Below are positions 28,406 to 37,689 of a DNA stretch of 64,000 nt, in pieces. Positions within the stretch are counted from its first letter, which is position 1; every line of letters begins with the position of its first letter. This DNA comes from Methanosarcina sp. MSH10X1. GTDB lineage: Archaea; Halobacteriota; Methanosarcinia; Methanosarcinales; Methanosarcinaceae. The notes beneath the pieces are model-generated. The model was not told the origin of the DNA, searched no databases, and was given only the letters and a program-made list of their open reading frames with translations. Both the position numbers and the translations under genes were made by a program. Where the stretch lies: positions 124,001 to 188,000 of the forward strand of contig NZ_SCHL01000003.1 of NCBI RefSeq assembly GCF_004099695.1, given 5' to 3'.

Positions 28406-29197
28406 TCAGCGTTCTCCCGTTGTTATTTTTTGATCGCCCTCTTCAATTACTTTGACAAAGTGCCTGTCTGAAAGGTCTTCATCTCCGGACCAGAAGATTG
28501 CCTTATGATACTTCCAGGCGTCCGGATCAAATTCAATGATTCCCACATGAATTATAAGCTCAAGGACAAACCAGTAGGCTGCAAGCAGATGCAGTATGCG
28601 GATTAATGCTAAAGCATTCATATTAAATGGAGATGCGATAAACCAGAATACAGACAAAATCCACTGTGAGATCGGGATTCCAAGCGGAGCCCAGGTAAGA
28701 CTGTAAAGCACAATTCCGGTAACTGCTACAAGGAGAATTGCCAGGCTTTCGAAAACGAGAAGGATTTTCATCGCAGGATGAAGTTTCGTGACATAGTGCT
28801 CCTCACGCTCGTCATAGATCGTATAAGCCGGATACCTGCCCCTTCCAAAGAAATTTTTTATTGTACCGATGAGGCGTTCTGCATCGTCTTTTCCAAACAT
28901 ATAGGATTCTTTGAAATGCTCTATACGGTGTCTGACGCTGCATTTCTCTCCTTTGCAAGAAAATATGTTATAGGGGACCAGAAGCCAGTTTGAAACCAGG
29001 AAAAAAGGTACTGCAATCATATGCCAGGCTCTGGCTGCTTCGAAGGACATAAAACCCCACATAAAATATATTTTAAATCCGGTAATAAGAAGGACAAACA
29101 TGGAGACGAGATGCACCAGATGAGTGACCCTCTCAAGCCACGTATAGCGTTCAACTATCTTTCTTCTGGAAGCAGGTCTTTCAGCCGATCGTACCAT
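28406..29197 (-). CDS. Cytochrome b subunit of membrane-bound hydrogenase, second (vhx-like) operon
   Basis: 263 residues with four to five predicted membrane helices and the di-heme cytochrome b fold of group 1 hydrogenases. Candidate heme-ligand histidines are in LERVTHLVHLVSM, ARAWHMIAVPF and RILHLLAAYWFVLELIIHVGI, all conserved with the VhtC paralogue at 35102-35881. It would pass electrons from the NiFe enzyme to methanophenazine in the membrane. It follows the large-subunit gene after 14 bp. Confidence 0.9.
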   Translation of the reverse strand: MVRSAERPASRRKIVERYTWLERVTHLVHLVSMFVLLITGFKIYFMWGFMSFEAARAWHMIAVPFFLVSNWLLVPYNIFSCKGEKCSVRHRIEHFKESYMFGKDDAERLIGTIKNFFGRGRYPAYTIYDEREEHYVTKLHPAMKILLVFESLAILLVAVTGIVLYSLTWAPLGIPISQWILSVFWFIASPFNMNALALIRILHLLAAYWFVLELIIHVGIIEFDPDAWKYHKAIFWSGDEDLSDRHFVKVIEEGDQKITTGER

Positions 29198-29211
29198 ATT
29201 CCAGCCTCCTT

Positions 29212-31002
29212 TTAAACCACCCTGAAAATACGATCCGGGTGCTTTCCGGTTTTATCAATGGTATGGATCGCACATGCAAGGCAGGGATCATAAGAACGTG
29301 CCGTATGCATGATTCCGAGAGGGTTTGAATAGTCTACTCCAAGGGCATTTTCGGCAGCCGAGATCTTTGTCCCTATAAGTGCCTGCTCAACAGGACTTGG
29401 GATTCCCTGTCCGTTCCGCGGAGCAAGATTCCAGGTGCTTGGAACTACGGCCTGGTACAGGGTTGTCATTGAATCCGAGTTTGTAGCTACCCAGTGTCCC
29501 AGAGCTCCACGCGGGGCTTCCCACAGTCCCATTCCTTCGGAATCTCTTGCCATGGAAAGTTCAGTGTGCACCGCAACCTTTCCGCCTGCTTCGAGGTCCT
29601 GTCTGAGCCACTTTAACAACTCGGGAATTACTACCAGAATCTCCTGCATCCTTGCAAGCATGCGGGTATAGTTATTTGCAGGAGAGTAGCCATTTTCTTC
29701 AAAAGCTCTCGCAAGTCCCGTAACAAGAGGTTCTCGCATAACCAGAAGACGGGCAAGGGGACCTACCTCACAGGGAATTCCGTCATAATGAGGAGCTTTT
29801 ACCCAGGTGTAGCGGCTTTCCGAACCCCTTGTATAATCAATTTCATCAGGGTCTTCCTCAGGATTTGTGACCCCATTCCAGGGAGGACGGTCTGCTTCTT
29901 CATCAATATAGAACGCGTGAGTGATATTTTCCGAGATCTTCGTGTGGTCAAAGCTTTCAAGCTGTAAACTCCCGTTCATATAGCCTGAGGGAATGACTTT
30001 TTCGTCTGCCGGGCTTGCTGGATCATACCCGTCCCCGTTCTCAGGCTTGAAAAAGACCCCGTATGAAAGAAAACCAATCTGGTCAGGATTATTATAGCCT
30101 CCCGAACGGTCCAGCTTCAGACTAACCGGTAAGCCTAACAGCGTCTCTCCAACCAGCTCAGAACCGAAAGCCGTAAAAAGAGGTACATCTCCCCAGCCTG
30201 AAGCGTGTGAAAAATCATTGCTTGTAAGAGAATCATCCAGAAGCTCTTGCAGGCGTTCAATGACAAAATTCACAGCACTTTCCGGAGAGGAAGCCCTGTA
30301 GGTATTTTCAATCCAGGTCTCGGGAGGAACCCCAAGCGTAAAGTTCTCAACGAATTTTGAAGTCTGTGAAACATACGAGATAAGTTTCTGAATATCTGCA
30401 ACAGTTGGAGAATAAACCACTCCTCCGACATGCTGCAGGACGGAATGAGGCATTTTGCCTGCAATAAGAGCAATACCTTCGTGGAGGCGGCGGAACTCCC
30501 TGAGGGCAGCAACATAAGAAGATCCGGCAGGATAACGTGTACCTCTATCCTGGTTTACAAGAGGCATAAAACGTCCGGATAACTCACCCCATACGGCATT
30601 TCCCACATCCCCGTATTGTGTGAGGATATCACGATAGGCCGGGTTTGCAAGGTCCGGACCCCAGAGTATGTAAATATGCGCTGCATGACTGGCTATGAAA
30701 TTCATTGCCTGATGTATATTCCGCATAACAAGGGCATCTTTGGGAACCTGGTCCGCGACCCCGAAAAGGTCATCCAGAGCATTTGCTGCAGCTATACTGT
30801 GGCAAACCGGACAGACCCCACAGATTCTCATGGTAAAAAGGGCTGCATCCCTGGGGTCATGGTTTTGAAGCGACCTCTCAAAACCCCTGAAAACCAGACC
30901 GCTGCTCTGGGCATCAGTGATCACACCATCCTCACTGACCTCAGTATTGACTCTGTAATGCCCTTCAATTCTTGAAAGAGGATCTACTGTTACCTCTACC
31001 AT
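29212..31002 (-). CDS. [NiFe] hydrogenase large subunit, second (vhx-like) operon
   Basis: 596 residues. Both NiFe ligand motifs are intact: L1 RICGVCPVCH (about residues 60-69) and L2 DPCLACAIH near the C-terminus. The C-terminal extension after that His (TIDKTGKHPDRIFRVV) is retained, so processing by a protease is needed, but no protease gene follows in this operon; VhtD (34526-35011) might serve both. It starts at ATG 31002, overlapping the small-subunit stop by 1 nt (TAATG). Clearly divergent from VhtA (35907-37682), though collinear with it. Confidence 0.92.
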   Translation of the reverse strand: MVEVTVDPLSRIEGHYRVNTEVSEDGVITDAQSSGLVFRGFERSLQNHDPRDAALFTMRICGVCPVCHSIAAANALDDLFGVADQVPKDALVMRNIHQAMNFIASHAAHIYILWGPDLANPAYRDILTQYGDVGNAVWGELSGRFMPLVNQDRGTRYPAGSSYVAALREFRRLHEGIALIAGKMPHSVLQHVGGVVYSPTVADIQKLISYVSQTSKFVENFTLGVPPETWIENTYRASSPESAVNFVIERLQELLDDSLTSNDFSHASGWGDVPLFTAFGSELVGETLLGLPVSLKLDRSGGYNNPDQIGFLSYGVFFKPENGDGYDPASPADEKVIPSGYMNGSLQLESFDHTKISENITHAFYIDEEADRPPWNGVTNPEEDPDEIDYTRGSESRYTWVKAPHYDGIPCEVGPLARLLVMREPLVTGLARAFEENGYSPANNYTRMLARMQEILVVIPELLKWLRQDLEAGGKVAVHTELSMARDSEGMGLWEAPRGALGHWVATNSDSMTTLYQAVVPSTWNLAPRNGQGIPSPVEQALIGTKISAAENALGVDYSNPLGIMHTARSYDPCLACAIHTIDKTGKHPDRIFRVV

Positions 31003-32228
31003 TATTTTTCACCTCCAGCTCTCTCTGATGTGCCTTCTTCAGTAATGCCTTCCTTTTCCTCCGGCTTTTTCAAAACCGTCCTTCTTAAGGCGTGGGCACC
31101 TGCAGCAATAAGCCCTCCTGCTATTGCTACTCCTGCCACGGTGTCAAGATTGGTATCTGCAAGCCCGGCATCTTCAATCTCCACATAGAAGGGTCTGGTG
31201 CTGTCCGGAAAACCTGGCTGTACGCAACCTATACAAGGAGAGCCTGCCTGCGGACAGAAGTTAACATGGCCGTTCCAGCGGCGTGTGGCACAGTCGGCAT
31301 GTGAATAAGGTCCCTTGCATCCGAGTTTCCAGAGACATTTGGGTCCGCCTACTGTCGTTTCAAACTCTCCGCGGTCGTAAAATCCACGCCGCGGACAGTT
31401 TTCATGCACGGTGTGGTCTGGGGGATAGAAAACCTTCGGACGATGCCACCTGTCCAGCACTTCAGGTAAATCGTCAGGCACTCTGATTTTTCCCAGGGCG
31501 ATCGCTCCTACAGTTAAAAATACCCAGTCTGGATGGGCAGGGCAACCGTTAACGTTAATAACGGGAGTGTCTATCCCGAGCAGGTCTACAATTCCCTTTG
31601 ATGAGTCTTCCAGGGTAAAAGCAACCCCACGGTGGTCCATAAGTTCATCTATCTCACTTTCAGCGGCATTTACTCCACTGTGAGTTGCACACTGACCTAT
31701 TGCAACAATTACTGAGGCGTTTCTCGCAGCTATCTCAAAAATATCCCTGTAAATCTTTCCTCCGAGGACCATGTATTTTCCAGAACCATGAGGCCCATTT
31801 GCGATTGCGCCTTCCGCGATAAGTACATAGCCTCTTTCATGTTCCAGAATTTCTTCCAGCAGAATTTCAGAGTTGAGGTCACTCGTATTTGCAAGTTGCC
31901 CATCTACGAAGATGCCCTGCTGCATCATCAGCACTTCGTGATAGAGCAGGTTGAGGTTAAAAAGCTGGAGAAATTCCAGTATATCGGGATTTTCTCCGTC
32001 CAGCATTGAGATGCTGCATCCCGAATCCATTACCCCGTGAAGCCAGAGTACCTTGGTCTCAGGCAGCCCGTTAACGGCTTTTGCGATATCGCTTTTGTAC
32101 GTCTGCAGAAATAGCGAAGCTCCCAGTGCCCCCACAGCCTTTATAAAAGTCCGCCGGTCCATTTTCATGAAGTCAAGATTTTTAAACTTTTCAAGTAAGC
32201 CGTCATTATTCGTTCCATTTTCCCCCAT
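31002..32228 (-). CDS. [NiFe] hydrogenase small subunit with altered proximal cluster site, vhx-like operon
   Basis: 408 residues. A Tat signal is present (MDRRTFIKAVG, residues 23-33), and a C-terminal hydrophobic helix (about 370-390) would anchor it at the outer membrane face. Ligands of the medial and distal clusters are conserved (HTVHENCPRRGFYDRG, KCLWKLGCKGPYSHADC, CPQAGSPCIGC). The proximal [4Fe-4S] site differs: where VhtG has ECTGCSES, this protein has MDSGCSIS, so the first Cys is Asp68 (codon GAT at 32027-32025) while Cys71 remains. The enzyme may therefore have altered electron transfer or be inactive. There is no ribosome binding site before ATG 32228 and a TATA element lies very close, so the mRNA may be leaderless. 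Confidence 0.9.
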   Translation of the reverse strand: MGENGTNNDGLLEKFKNLDFMKMDRRTFIKAVGALGASLFLQTYKSDIAKAVNGLPETKVLWLHGVMDSGCSISMLDGENPDILEFLQLFNLNLLYHEVLMMQQGIFVDGQLANTSDLNSEILLEEILEHERGYVLIAEGAIANGPHGSGKYMVLGGKIYRDIFEIAARNASVIVAIGQCATHSGVNAAESEIDELMDHRGVAFTLEDSSKGIVDLLGIDTPVINVNGCPAHPDWVFLTVGAIALGKIRVPDDLPEVLDRWHRPKVFYPPDHTVHENCPRRGFYDRGEFETTVGGPKCLWKLGCKGPYSHADCATRRWNGHVNFCPQAGSPCIGCVQPGFPDSTRPFYVEIEDAGLADTNLDTVAGVAIAGGLIAAGAHALRRTVLKKPEEKEGITEEGTSERAGGEK

Positions 32229-32563
32229 CGCAGATAATTTTATATAAAGACATATAAAAAAAGGAGTCCAATATATTAAAGACTATCACAACTTCAAGAA
32301 CCCACCTTGCAGGAAAGCTTTTTGTGTCTCAGCAGCAGGATTTGTTCAGATCCGGTTCCTTAAAGATTCCAGCTTTTAAAATAAAAAATGAAAATTCAGA
32401 TGAAGACCCATCAGAATACACTTAAAATAAATATAATATTTCTAAAAACTTATATATTTTAATACCACTAGTTTATTTATCGAAATTTTAAGGTTAGTAA
32501 CATTTAGTAACAATGCTGCATATTTAAGGGAAGAAATGTGCCGCAAAATATGGGGGATAGAAT
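32229..32563. promoter_or_regulatory. Divergent control region, vhx-like operon and peptidoglycan-binding-domain gene
   Basis: On the minus strand TTTTTATATG (about 32252-32262) and CTTTATATAA (about 32239-32249) sit so close to the vhx-like start that the message would have almost no leader. On the plus strand AAACTTATATATTTTAATACC (about 32446-32466) is a TATA candidate for the gene at 32564. No other gene is visible in these 335 bp. Confidence 0.45.
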
Positions 32564-33487
32564 ATGACTATTGGGGATGGTCACGACTTAAGATCGCCGA
32601 GATTTGCAGGCGATGAGATTCTGGAGGCTTGTTATGACAATGAAAGAGTTCTCCAGAGAGGGGATAGCGGCTCTGCGGTAAGGAAAATCCAGCAGGCTCT
32701 GATATTTCTGGGTATTCCTGTGCCCGGAGCTGGAGCCAGTGGTACCTTTGATGGGGAAACCGAACTGGCAGTGAGAAGCTACCAGGAAGCACGCGGACTG
32801 AAGGTTGACGGTATAGTAGGGCCAGATACAATAGGAAGTCTGGATAAAGAATTTGTCGCGGGCGCACCTGAGGTTTTACCATCAACTGAACCAGAGATAT
32901 CGGATGTTCCGAGTCCTTTATTCCCGGAATCCCCGGTTCGAACACCAAGGGCATCTCCGGTTGAGCCTGTAAGGGCACCTGAAGTCCCGCCAGTACGTGC
33001 GCCCCGGGCTCCGCGAGTAGGAGCACCACCAGTTCAAATACCTCAACCTCCTGAAGCACCGGCAGCCCCGGTAGCAGAACCTCCAATTATGGCGACGCAG
33101 GCAGTTCCGCTCGAACAAACCCCGGCTCGGGTAACCAAACCCATAACTCCACCTGTAACCCGACTACCCCATACGGTTGATAGTCTGGGACGCAAATTCC
33201 ATACTGCAGGAACCTGGCGTGGGAATAATTCTTCTTTTGAAGCGGAGGCTGGTAAATCAGTACGTCTTGAAGTGAGAAACCTCAATGCCACTGAATCAGG
33301 CGTCCGGATAAAAACAAATACAGGGGAAACTAGAGAATCCGTGCTTCTACCTGACACCCTTGTGGATTTGGAATTTTCCGCAGTAGGTGAACCATTTATC
33401 TGGAGGTTTTATATTGAAACCGATAAGGAGGACTCTTTAATCGAGTGGAAACTCTATAGCAACTGGGTGCCGGGAGAATCCGAATAA
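32564..33487 (+). CDS. Peptidoglycan-binding-domain (PG_binding_1) protein with Pro-rich linker
   Basis: 307 residues. Residues about 27-92 form a PG_binding_1 helical domain (LQRGDSGSAVRKIQQAL, GTFDGETELAVRSYQEARGLKVDGIVGPDT in two parts). Residues about 100-200 are a proline/alanine-rich linker with PVRAPRAPRVGAPP-like runs. The last 100 residues look like a small beta-rich domain (SFEAEAGKSVRLEVRNL, WRFYIETDKEDSLIEWKLYSNW). No signal peptide or membrane helix is evident. Methanosarcina has no murein, so the ligand is unclear; such domains also occur in archaeal proteins of unknown role. A GGGGGATAG ribosome binding region precedes the ATG. It lies between two hydrogenase operons on the opposite strand. 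Confidence 0.8.
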   Translation: MTIGDGHDLRSPRFAGDEILEACYDNERVLQRGDSGSAVRKIQQALIFLGIPVPGAGASGTFDGETELAVRSYQEARGLKVDGIVGPDTIGSLDKEFVAGAPEVLPSTEPEISDVPSPLFPESPVRTPRASPVEPVRAPEVPPVRAPRAPRVGAPPVQIPQPPEAPAAPVAEPPIMATQAVPLEQTPARVTKPITPPVTRLPHTVDSLGRKFHTAGTWRGNNSSFEAEAGKSVRLEVRNLNATESGVRIKTNTGETRESVLLPDTLVDLEFSAVGEPFIWRFYIETDKEDSLIEWKLYSNWVPGESE

Positions 33488-33728
33488 TCCGTAGAGGGAA
33501 GAAGAGATTGTATTAACCGATTAAACAGGAATAAGGATTGAAATCCAAAGCTGTATTGATTTAAGTAATCGGATTTTTTGGGTTCCGGACTCCCGATTAC
33601 AAAATTTTCCTTAGACTGAAGACTCTTTTGAACTTTGCCTTAAAAGACAGAAACTTAACTCGCTCCTTTTCTGGAATCATATACAGCCTTTTTTACAGAT
33701 TTCCGACCGGCAGGATATCAGAGTTAGC

Positions 33729-34256
33729 TCAACTTGCTTGCTCAACGCGTTCTTTAAGTGCCAGATTCATCAGATTGAAGCTTCGCTCAGTATCGTCAAG
33801 CAGAGGGCCCGAAAATTGCACCAGAAGACCGTTGAAGGTTTCGCTCTGAACCAGACGCACCCGACCTTCGCCAAGAGGCTCGATTACAAAACTGTGCTCA
33901 CCATCGAATATTCCGGGAATCAAAAGGTGTCCAAGCCAGCGCAGCTCTCTCTCGGGCTTAATTGCAAGAATGACCGGCCGAAATGTCATAGTACGGTTTC
34001 CTGCATGCATCTGAATCTTTAATCGCTCGCCCTCGCCGACAACCCCGGTTACCTTACGAATAAACGGATTCCATTGGGGATATGCTCTGAAATCGGTAAG
34101 CTCTTTCCATACCCTGGCGGCAGATGAGTAGATGATAACTTCAGTTTGAAGAGCCCTCCGGGTAATTGATGTACACGAAGCAATAAGTGCCGCTGCATAG
34201 AGAATTGCTATAAAAGATAGTATCCCAGGTATTATTCGATTAAAAAACTTTGAAAT
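33729..34256 (-). CDS. SRPBCC-domain protein with N-terminal membrane anchor; no standard start codon
   Basis: From ATG 34010 only a truncated 93-residue product is possible. The frame, however, stays open upstream and encodes a complete SRPBCC/polyketide-cyclase fold (VIIYSSAARVWKELTDF, then YPQWNPFIRKVTG) preceded by a hydrophobic helix (IIPGILSFIAILYAAALIAS). An in-frame TAA lies at about 34275, and between it and 34010 there is no ATG, GTG or TTG. I place the beginning provisionally at an ATT (34256-34254, ISKFFNRIIPG), just after GGTGGGAG. Either a rare start codon is used or the start has mutated and this is a young pseudogene. Function unknown; likely membrane-anchored lipid or hydrophobe binder. 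Confidence 0.6.
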   Translation of the reverse strand: MSKFFNRIIPGILSFIAILYAAALIASCTSITRRALQTEVIIYSSAARVWKELTDFRAYPQWNPFIRKVTGVVGEGERLKIQMHAGNRTMTFRPVILAIKPERELRWLGHLLIPGIFDGEHSFVIEPLGEGRVRLVQSETFNGLLVQFSGPLLDDTERSFNLMNLALKERVEQAS

Positions 34257-34525
34257 TCTCCCACCCCGAGGTATAAATTAATTTAAATATATTCTATTGA
34301 AATGGACCTTTTTTAAGATATAGCTTTCTCAAGCAAAGGCTCGAAATTGATTAATTAGCAAATCTGAGGTAAAGTGAAACTAAAAAGGGACAGGAACGAG
34401 CCAGAAATCAGGAGGAAAATAGGAATTAAAGATAGAGACAGGAAGGGAATAATAATAAGGAGACGCAGGTAAAAGCAGGGAAAAAATGGAACGAAACCGA
34501 AATCAAAGCGAATTGACAAATAGGA

Positions 34526-35011
34526 TTAGAGTGAGGAAAAAACCTCTTCCCTGATAAGCTTTATAGCCCTGTCCACGCCTTTAAGGACCTCTGGACTTAT
34601 TTCCTGTGTAACCTGATTGGCGGGAGAGCCGATTTCAATTCCTATAACCACGACTTCCGGGAGCTGCTGAATCTGTTCCCCAATTTTCAATACATCGGTA
34701 ATTGTAAGGTCATGTATCGAAGTAAGAGGGTGAAATTCAATACCTCCGAGTAAGTCTTTCCCTTCTATACGGTGTACGGAACCCGGAGGGCTGTTTGCCA
34801 GAATTGCATCCACTATAATGACCTTCCTGGCACCTTCGATCAGGTTTAAAAGATCAAGCCCGCAGACCCCTGCATCCTCGATATCGAGGTTTTTGAGGTC
34901 TTTGAGTTCGGATTTGTGAAGAGCCTCGATAATTTTGAGGCCGACACCATCGTTTCCCATTAAAGGGCTTCCGCATCCCAGGATGCGGACTGGAGCATGT
35001 AATATAGACAT
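34526..35011 (-). CDS. vhtD: Hydrogenase maturation protease VhtD
   Basis: 161 residues of the HyaD/HybD/HycI peptidase family. It cuts the C-terminal tail of the large subunit once nickel is in place. Ni-sensing residues are visible: Asp in SPLMGNDGVG, Asp in VIIVDAI, and His in SIHDLTI. It is the last gene of vhtGACD, 90 bp after vhtC. The vhx-like operon has no equivalent gene. Confidence 0.93.
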   Translation of the reverse strand: MSILHAPVRILGCGSPLMGNDGVGLKIIEALHKSELKDLKNLDIEDAGVCGLDLLNLIEGARKVIIVDAILANSPPGSVHRIEGKDLLGGIEFHPLTSIHDLTITDVLKIGEQIQQLPEVVVIGIEIGSPANQVTQEISPEVLKGVDRAIKLIREEVFSSL

Positions 35012-35101
35012 ATTCTCACTTAATTAAAAGGCGTACAGGTTTTTCGAGTATGCCTATATTACCTTTTCCAGTTTAGATTTTTACTTAGCGACTCTCAGTT
35101 T

Positions 35102-35881
35102 TCAGTGCTTGTGTTCCTTCTTATTAGCATCAAACCTTGAATATTTCTCAACAAACTCTGAATAGTGAGTGTCTGAGAGGTCTTCTTTTCCTGTCAGGAA
35201 GATAGCTTTGTAGTACTTCCAGACATGAGGATCAAACTCCAGAATACCAACATGCACCACAAGTTCAAAGACAAACCAGTAGGTCATCAGCAGGTGAAGG
35301 ATCCTGTAGAACTGGATAGCAGTCAAATCGAATAAAGGCGCAATCAAGCCTCCAATCGAGAGAATCCATGACCCTATTGGCAGGCCGAGGACTGACCAGT
35401 CAAGTTTGTACAGCACAATGCCTGAAACTGCAATCAGGAAGATAGCTGTACCTTCAAGCACAATCAGGACCTTCATTACAGGATGAAGTTTGGTCTCGTA
35501 GTGGCCTTTTTCTTCATCATAGATGGAAAATGCAGGATACCTGCCCTTCCTGAAGAAGTTTTTAATTATACCGCCCAGACGAGTTGCATCTTTTGGACCA
35601 AAAATGTAATGGTCCGTAAAGTGTGAAATTTTTCCAAAAACCCCGTGACCTTCGGAAAAAATGTTATACGGGATAAGGATCCAGTTCACTGCAAGCAGGA
35701 ACGGAACCATTATCATGTGAAGGGCACGGGCAGAATGGAAACTCATAAAGTCCCATCCGGTATAGATCTTTAGCCCGGTAACGATGAGCACTATCATCGC
35801 AACGGCATGGACAGTGTGAGCTATCCTGTCAGTTACGGTATAGCGCTCAACAACCATTGACCGGTTGTTGTTAGATTTCAT
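35102..35881 (-). CDS. vhtC: Cytochrome b subunit VhtC
   Basis: 259 residues with four to five membrane helices. Candidate heme ligands are in [23 protein letters not shown] and [21 protein letters not shown]. VhtC carries electrons from the periplasm-facing hydrogenase to methanophenazine, feeding heterodisulfide reductase HdrDE and building a proton gradient (established for Methanosarcina Vho/Vht). A His/Lys-rich tail (NKKEHKH) closes the protein. It follows vhtA after 25 bp. Confidence 0.94.
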   Translation of the reverse strand: MKSNNNRSMVVERYTVTDRIAHTVHAVAMIVLIVTGLKIYTGWDFMSFHSARALHMIMVPFLLAVNWILIPYNIFSEGHGVFGKISHFTDHYIFGPKDATRLGGIIKNFFRKGRYPAFSIYDEEKGHYETKLHPVMKVLIVLEGTAIFLIAVSGIVLYKLDWSVLGLPIGSWILSIGGLIAPLFDLTAIQFYRILHLLMTYWFVFELVVHVGILEFDPHVWKYYKAIFLTGKEDLSDTHYSEFVEKYSRFDANKKEHKH

Positions 35882-35906
35882 TGTGGGTCATCTCCCTGTA
35901 CTATAC

Positions 35907-37682
35907 TTAGAGTATTCTTAGAGTATTTGGAGCGCGTTTCCCAGTCAGGTCAATGGTGTGGACTGCACATGAAATGCAAGGATCGTAGGACCTACCCATA
36001 TGGTAGATACCAACTGGATTGGTATAATCGACATCTCCGACCGGGTTGATTTTTGAACCAATGAGAGACTGTTCGAGCGGGCCAGGAACGCCATTGCTGT
36101 CTCTTGGGGACATTAACCAGGTACCCGGAACTACACACTGATAGTTGGTGACCTTTCCGTCGCCGCCGGCAGAGATCCAGTGACCGAGAGCTCCACGAGG
36201 TGCTTCCCATAGGCCCATTCCCTTGTTGTTCTTAGCTGCATTAAGGTCTACAGGCACGGAAATCTTACCCCCGGGCTCATAGTCAACTGTCACCCAGTTA
36301 AGCAGTTCATATGCGAGAATTGCGGTTTCCTGCATACGAGCCAGCATTCTGGTGTAAACATTAGCTGCAGAGTATCCTTTCTCATTGAAAGCCAGAGCAA
36401 GACCGGTTACCAGTGGCTCTTTAATTGCAAGCATACGTGCAAGGGGTCCGACTTCACCCGGAATTCCATCGTATCTGGGAGCTTTGTCCCAGCTGTACTG
36501 GCTATCCGAACCTCCGGTGAATACGATTTTCTCTGGGTCCGTAAACGGAACGGTTTCGCCTTCTGCTGGTGCGAAGTCATCGGCACTGTTCTTGTAGAAG
36601 GAGTGAGCAGTACTCTCCGTAATCTTGTCCGGATCAAATTTCAGATATTCGAGGTTTCCTGATACTACACCTGAGGTGAAAATACGATCTCCTTCCGGGC
36701 TCCTCGGGTCGTATCCGTCTTTGGGCTTGTAATATCCGCCGTATGCAACGAAGCAGATCTTTGAGGGATCTTTGTACCCACCGATTGTATCATGTTTAAG
36801 GCTTGCTGGAAGACCGAGCAGAGTTTCTCCTACGAGTTCGGAACCGAAAGCTGCATAGAATTCCACATCTCCCCAACCTGCTTCTTTGGAGAAATCATTT
36901 GAAGCCACTGATTTGTCGACAAGCCCCTGGAGGTGTTCAGTAACAAAGCTTACTGCTTTTTGGGGAGAGCTTGCCTTGTAGGTATTTTCGATCCAGGTAT
37001 CGAATGGAACCTTCAGAGTATGGCTGGATACGAAGTCCATGACCTCCAGATAATAAGTGGAAAGTTTGGTTATATCTGCAACATTAGCCGGGTAGGTATA
37101 TCCACCTGGATAAAGGGATGAAGGACCGGGCATTCTACCGCCAATAAGTGCAATAGCCTCCTGAAGACGCTTCTTTTCAGGAAGTGCTGCAAGGTAGGAA
37201 CTTCCCGCAGGTACAGCCGCGCCGTCCATCTTGTAGCTGATCGGGGCAAACCTTCCAACCATCTCTTTCCAGACCGAGTTTCCGGTATCTCCCAGTGTAG
37301 TAAGGACATTTCTGTACGCCGGGTTTGCAAGGTCAGGGCCAAAGAGCACATAGATATGGGTCGCATGGCTTGCAATCATGTTCAGTCCCTGAAAGATGTT
37401 CCTCATTACAAGAGCATCTTTAGGAACGTGCTCAGCGACACCGTACAGGTCGTCAAGAGCATTTGTGGCTGTCAATCCATGAGAAAGGGGACAAACACCA
37501 CAAATTCTCTGGGTTAGAAAAGCTGCATCTCTCGGGTCCTGCTTTTGCAGGATGCGCTCAAAACCCCTGAATATAAGGGACGATGACTGAGCATCGGTAA
37601 TAACACCGTTAGCATCTACTTCAGTGGATATGCGCTGGTGGCCTTCAATTCTGGTTAGGGGATCAACTGTAACGTTTACCAT
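35907..37682 (-). CDS. vhtA: F420-nonreducing [NiFe] hydrogenase large subunit VhtA
   Basis: 591 residues. NiFe ligands are in L1 [10 protein letters not shown] and L2 [11 protein letters not shown]; the C-terminal stretch after that His ([16 protein letters not shown]) is the part removed by VhtD. The N-terminus [14 protein letters not shown] is the classic large-subunit signature. Catalyses H2 oxidation (or evolution) outside the membrane. It begins 7 bp after the vhtG stop, so translation is probably coupled. Confidence 0.96.
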   Translation of the reverse strand: MVNVTVDPLTRIEGHQRISTEVDANGVITDAQSSSLIFRGFERILQKQDPRDAAFLTQRICGVCPLSHGLTATNALDDLYGVAEHVPKDALVMRNIFQGLNMIASHATHIYVLFGPDLANPAYRNVLTTLGDTGNSVWKEMVGRFAPISYKMDGAAVPAGSSYLAALPEKKRLQEAIALIGGRMPGPSSLYPGGYTYPANVADITKLSTYYLEVMDFVSSHTLKVPFDTWIENTYKASSPQKAVSFVTEHLQGLVDKSVASNDFSKEAGWGDVEFYAAFGSELVGETLLGLPASLKHDTIGGYKDPSKICFVAYGGYYKPKDGYDPRSPEGDRIFTSGVVSGNLEYLKFDPDKITESTAHSFYKNSADDFAPAEGETVPFTDPEKIVFTGGSDSQYSWDKAPRYDGIPGEVGPLARMLAIKEPLVTGLALAFNEKGYSAANVYTRMLARMQETAILAYELLNWVTVDYEPGGKISVPVDLNAAKNNKGMGLWEAPRGALGHWISAGGDGKVTNYQCVVPGTWLMSPRDSNGVPGPLEQSLIGSKINPVGDVDYTNPVGIYHMGRSYDPCISCAVHTIDLTGKRAPNTLRIL

Positions 37683-37689
37683 TTTTCAC

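Noticed and set aside
28406-32228. Calling the first hydrogenase operon vhoGAC
   Set aside because: Vho and Vht of M. mazei are, as I recall, close paralogues and functional, while these proteins differ widely from Vht here and one has lost a cluster cysteine; a vhx-type label fits better, but without alignment I leave the gene symbols empty.
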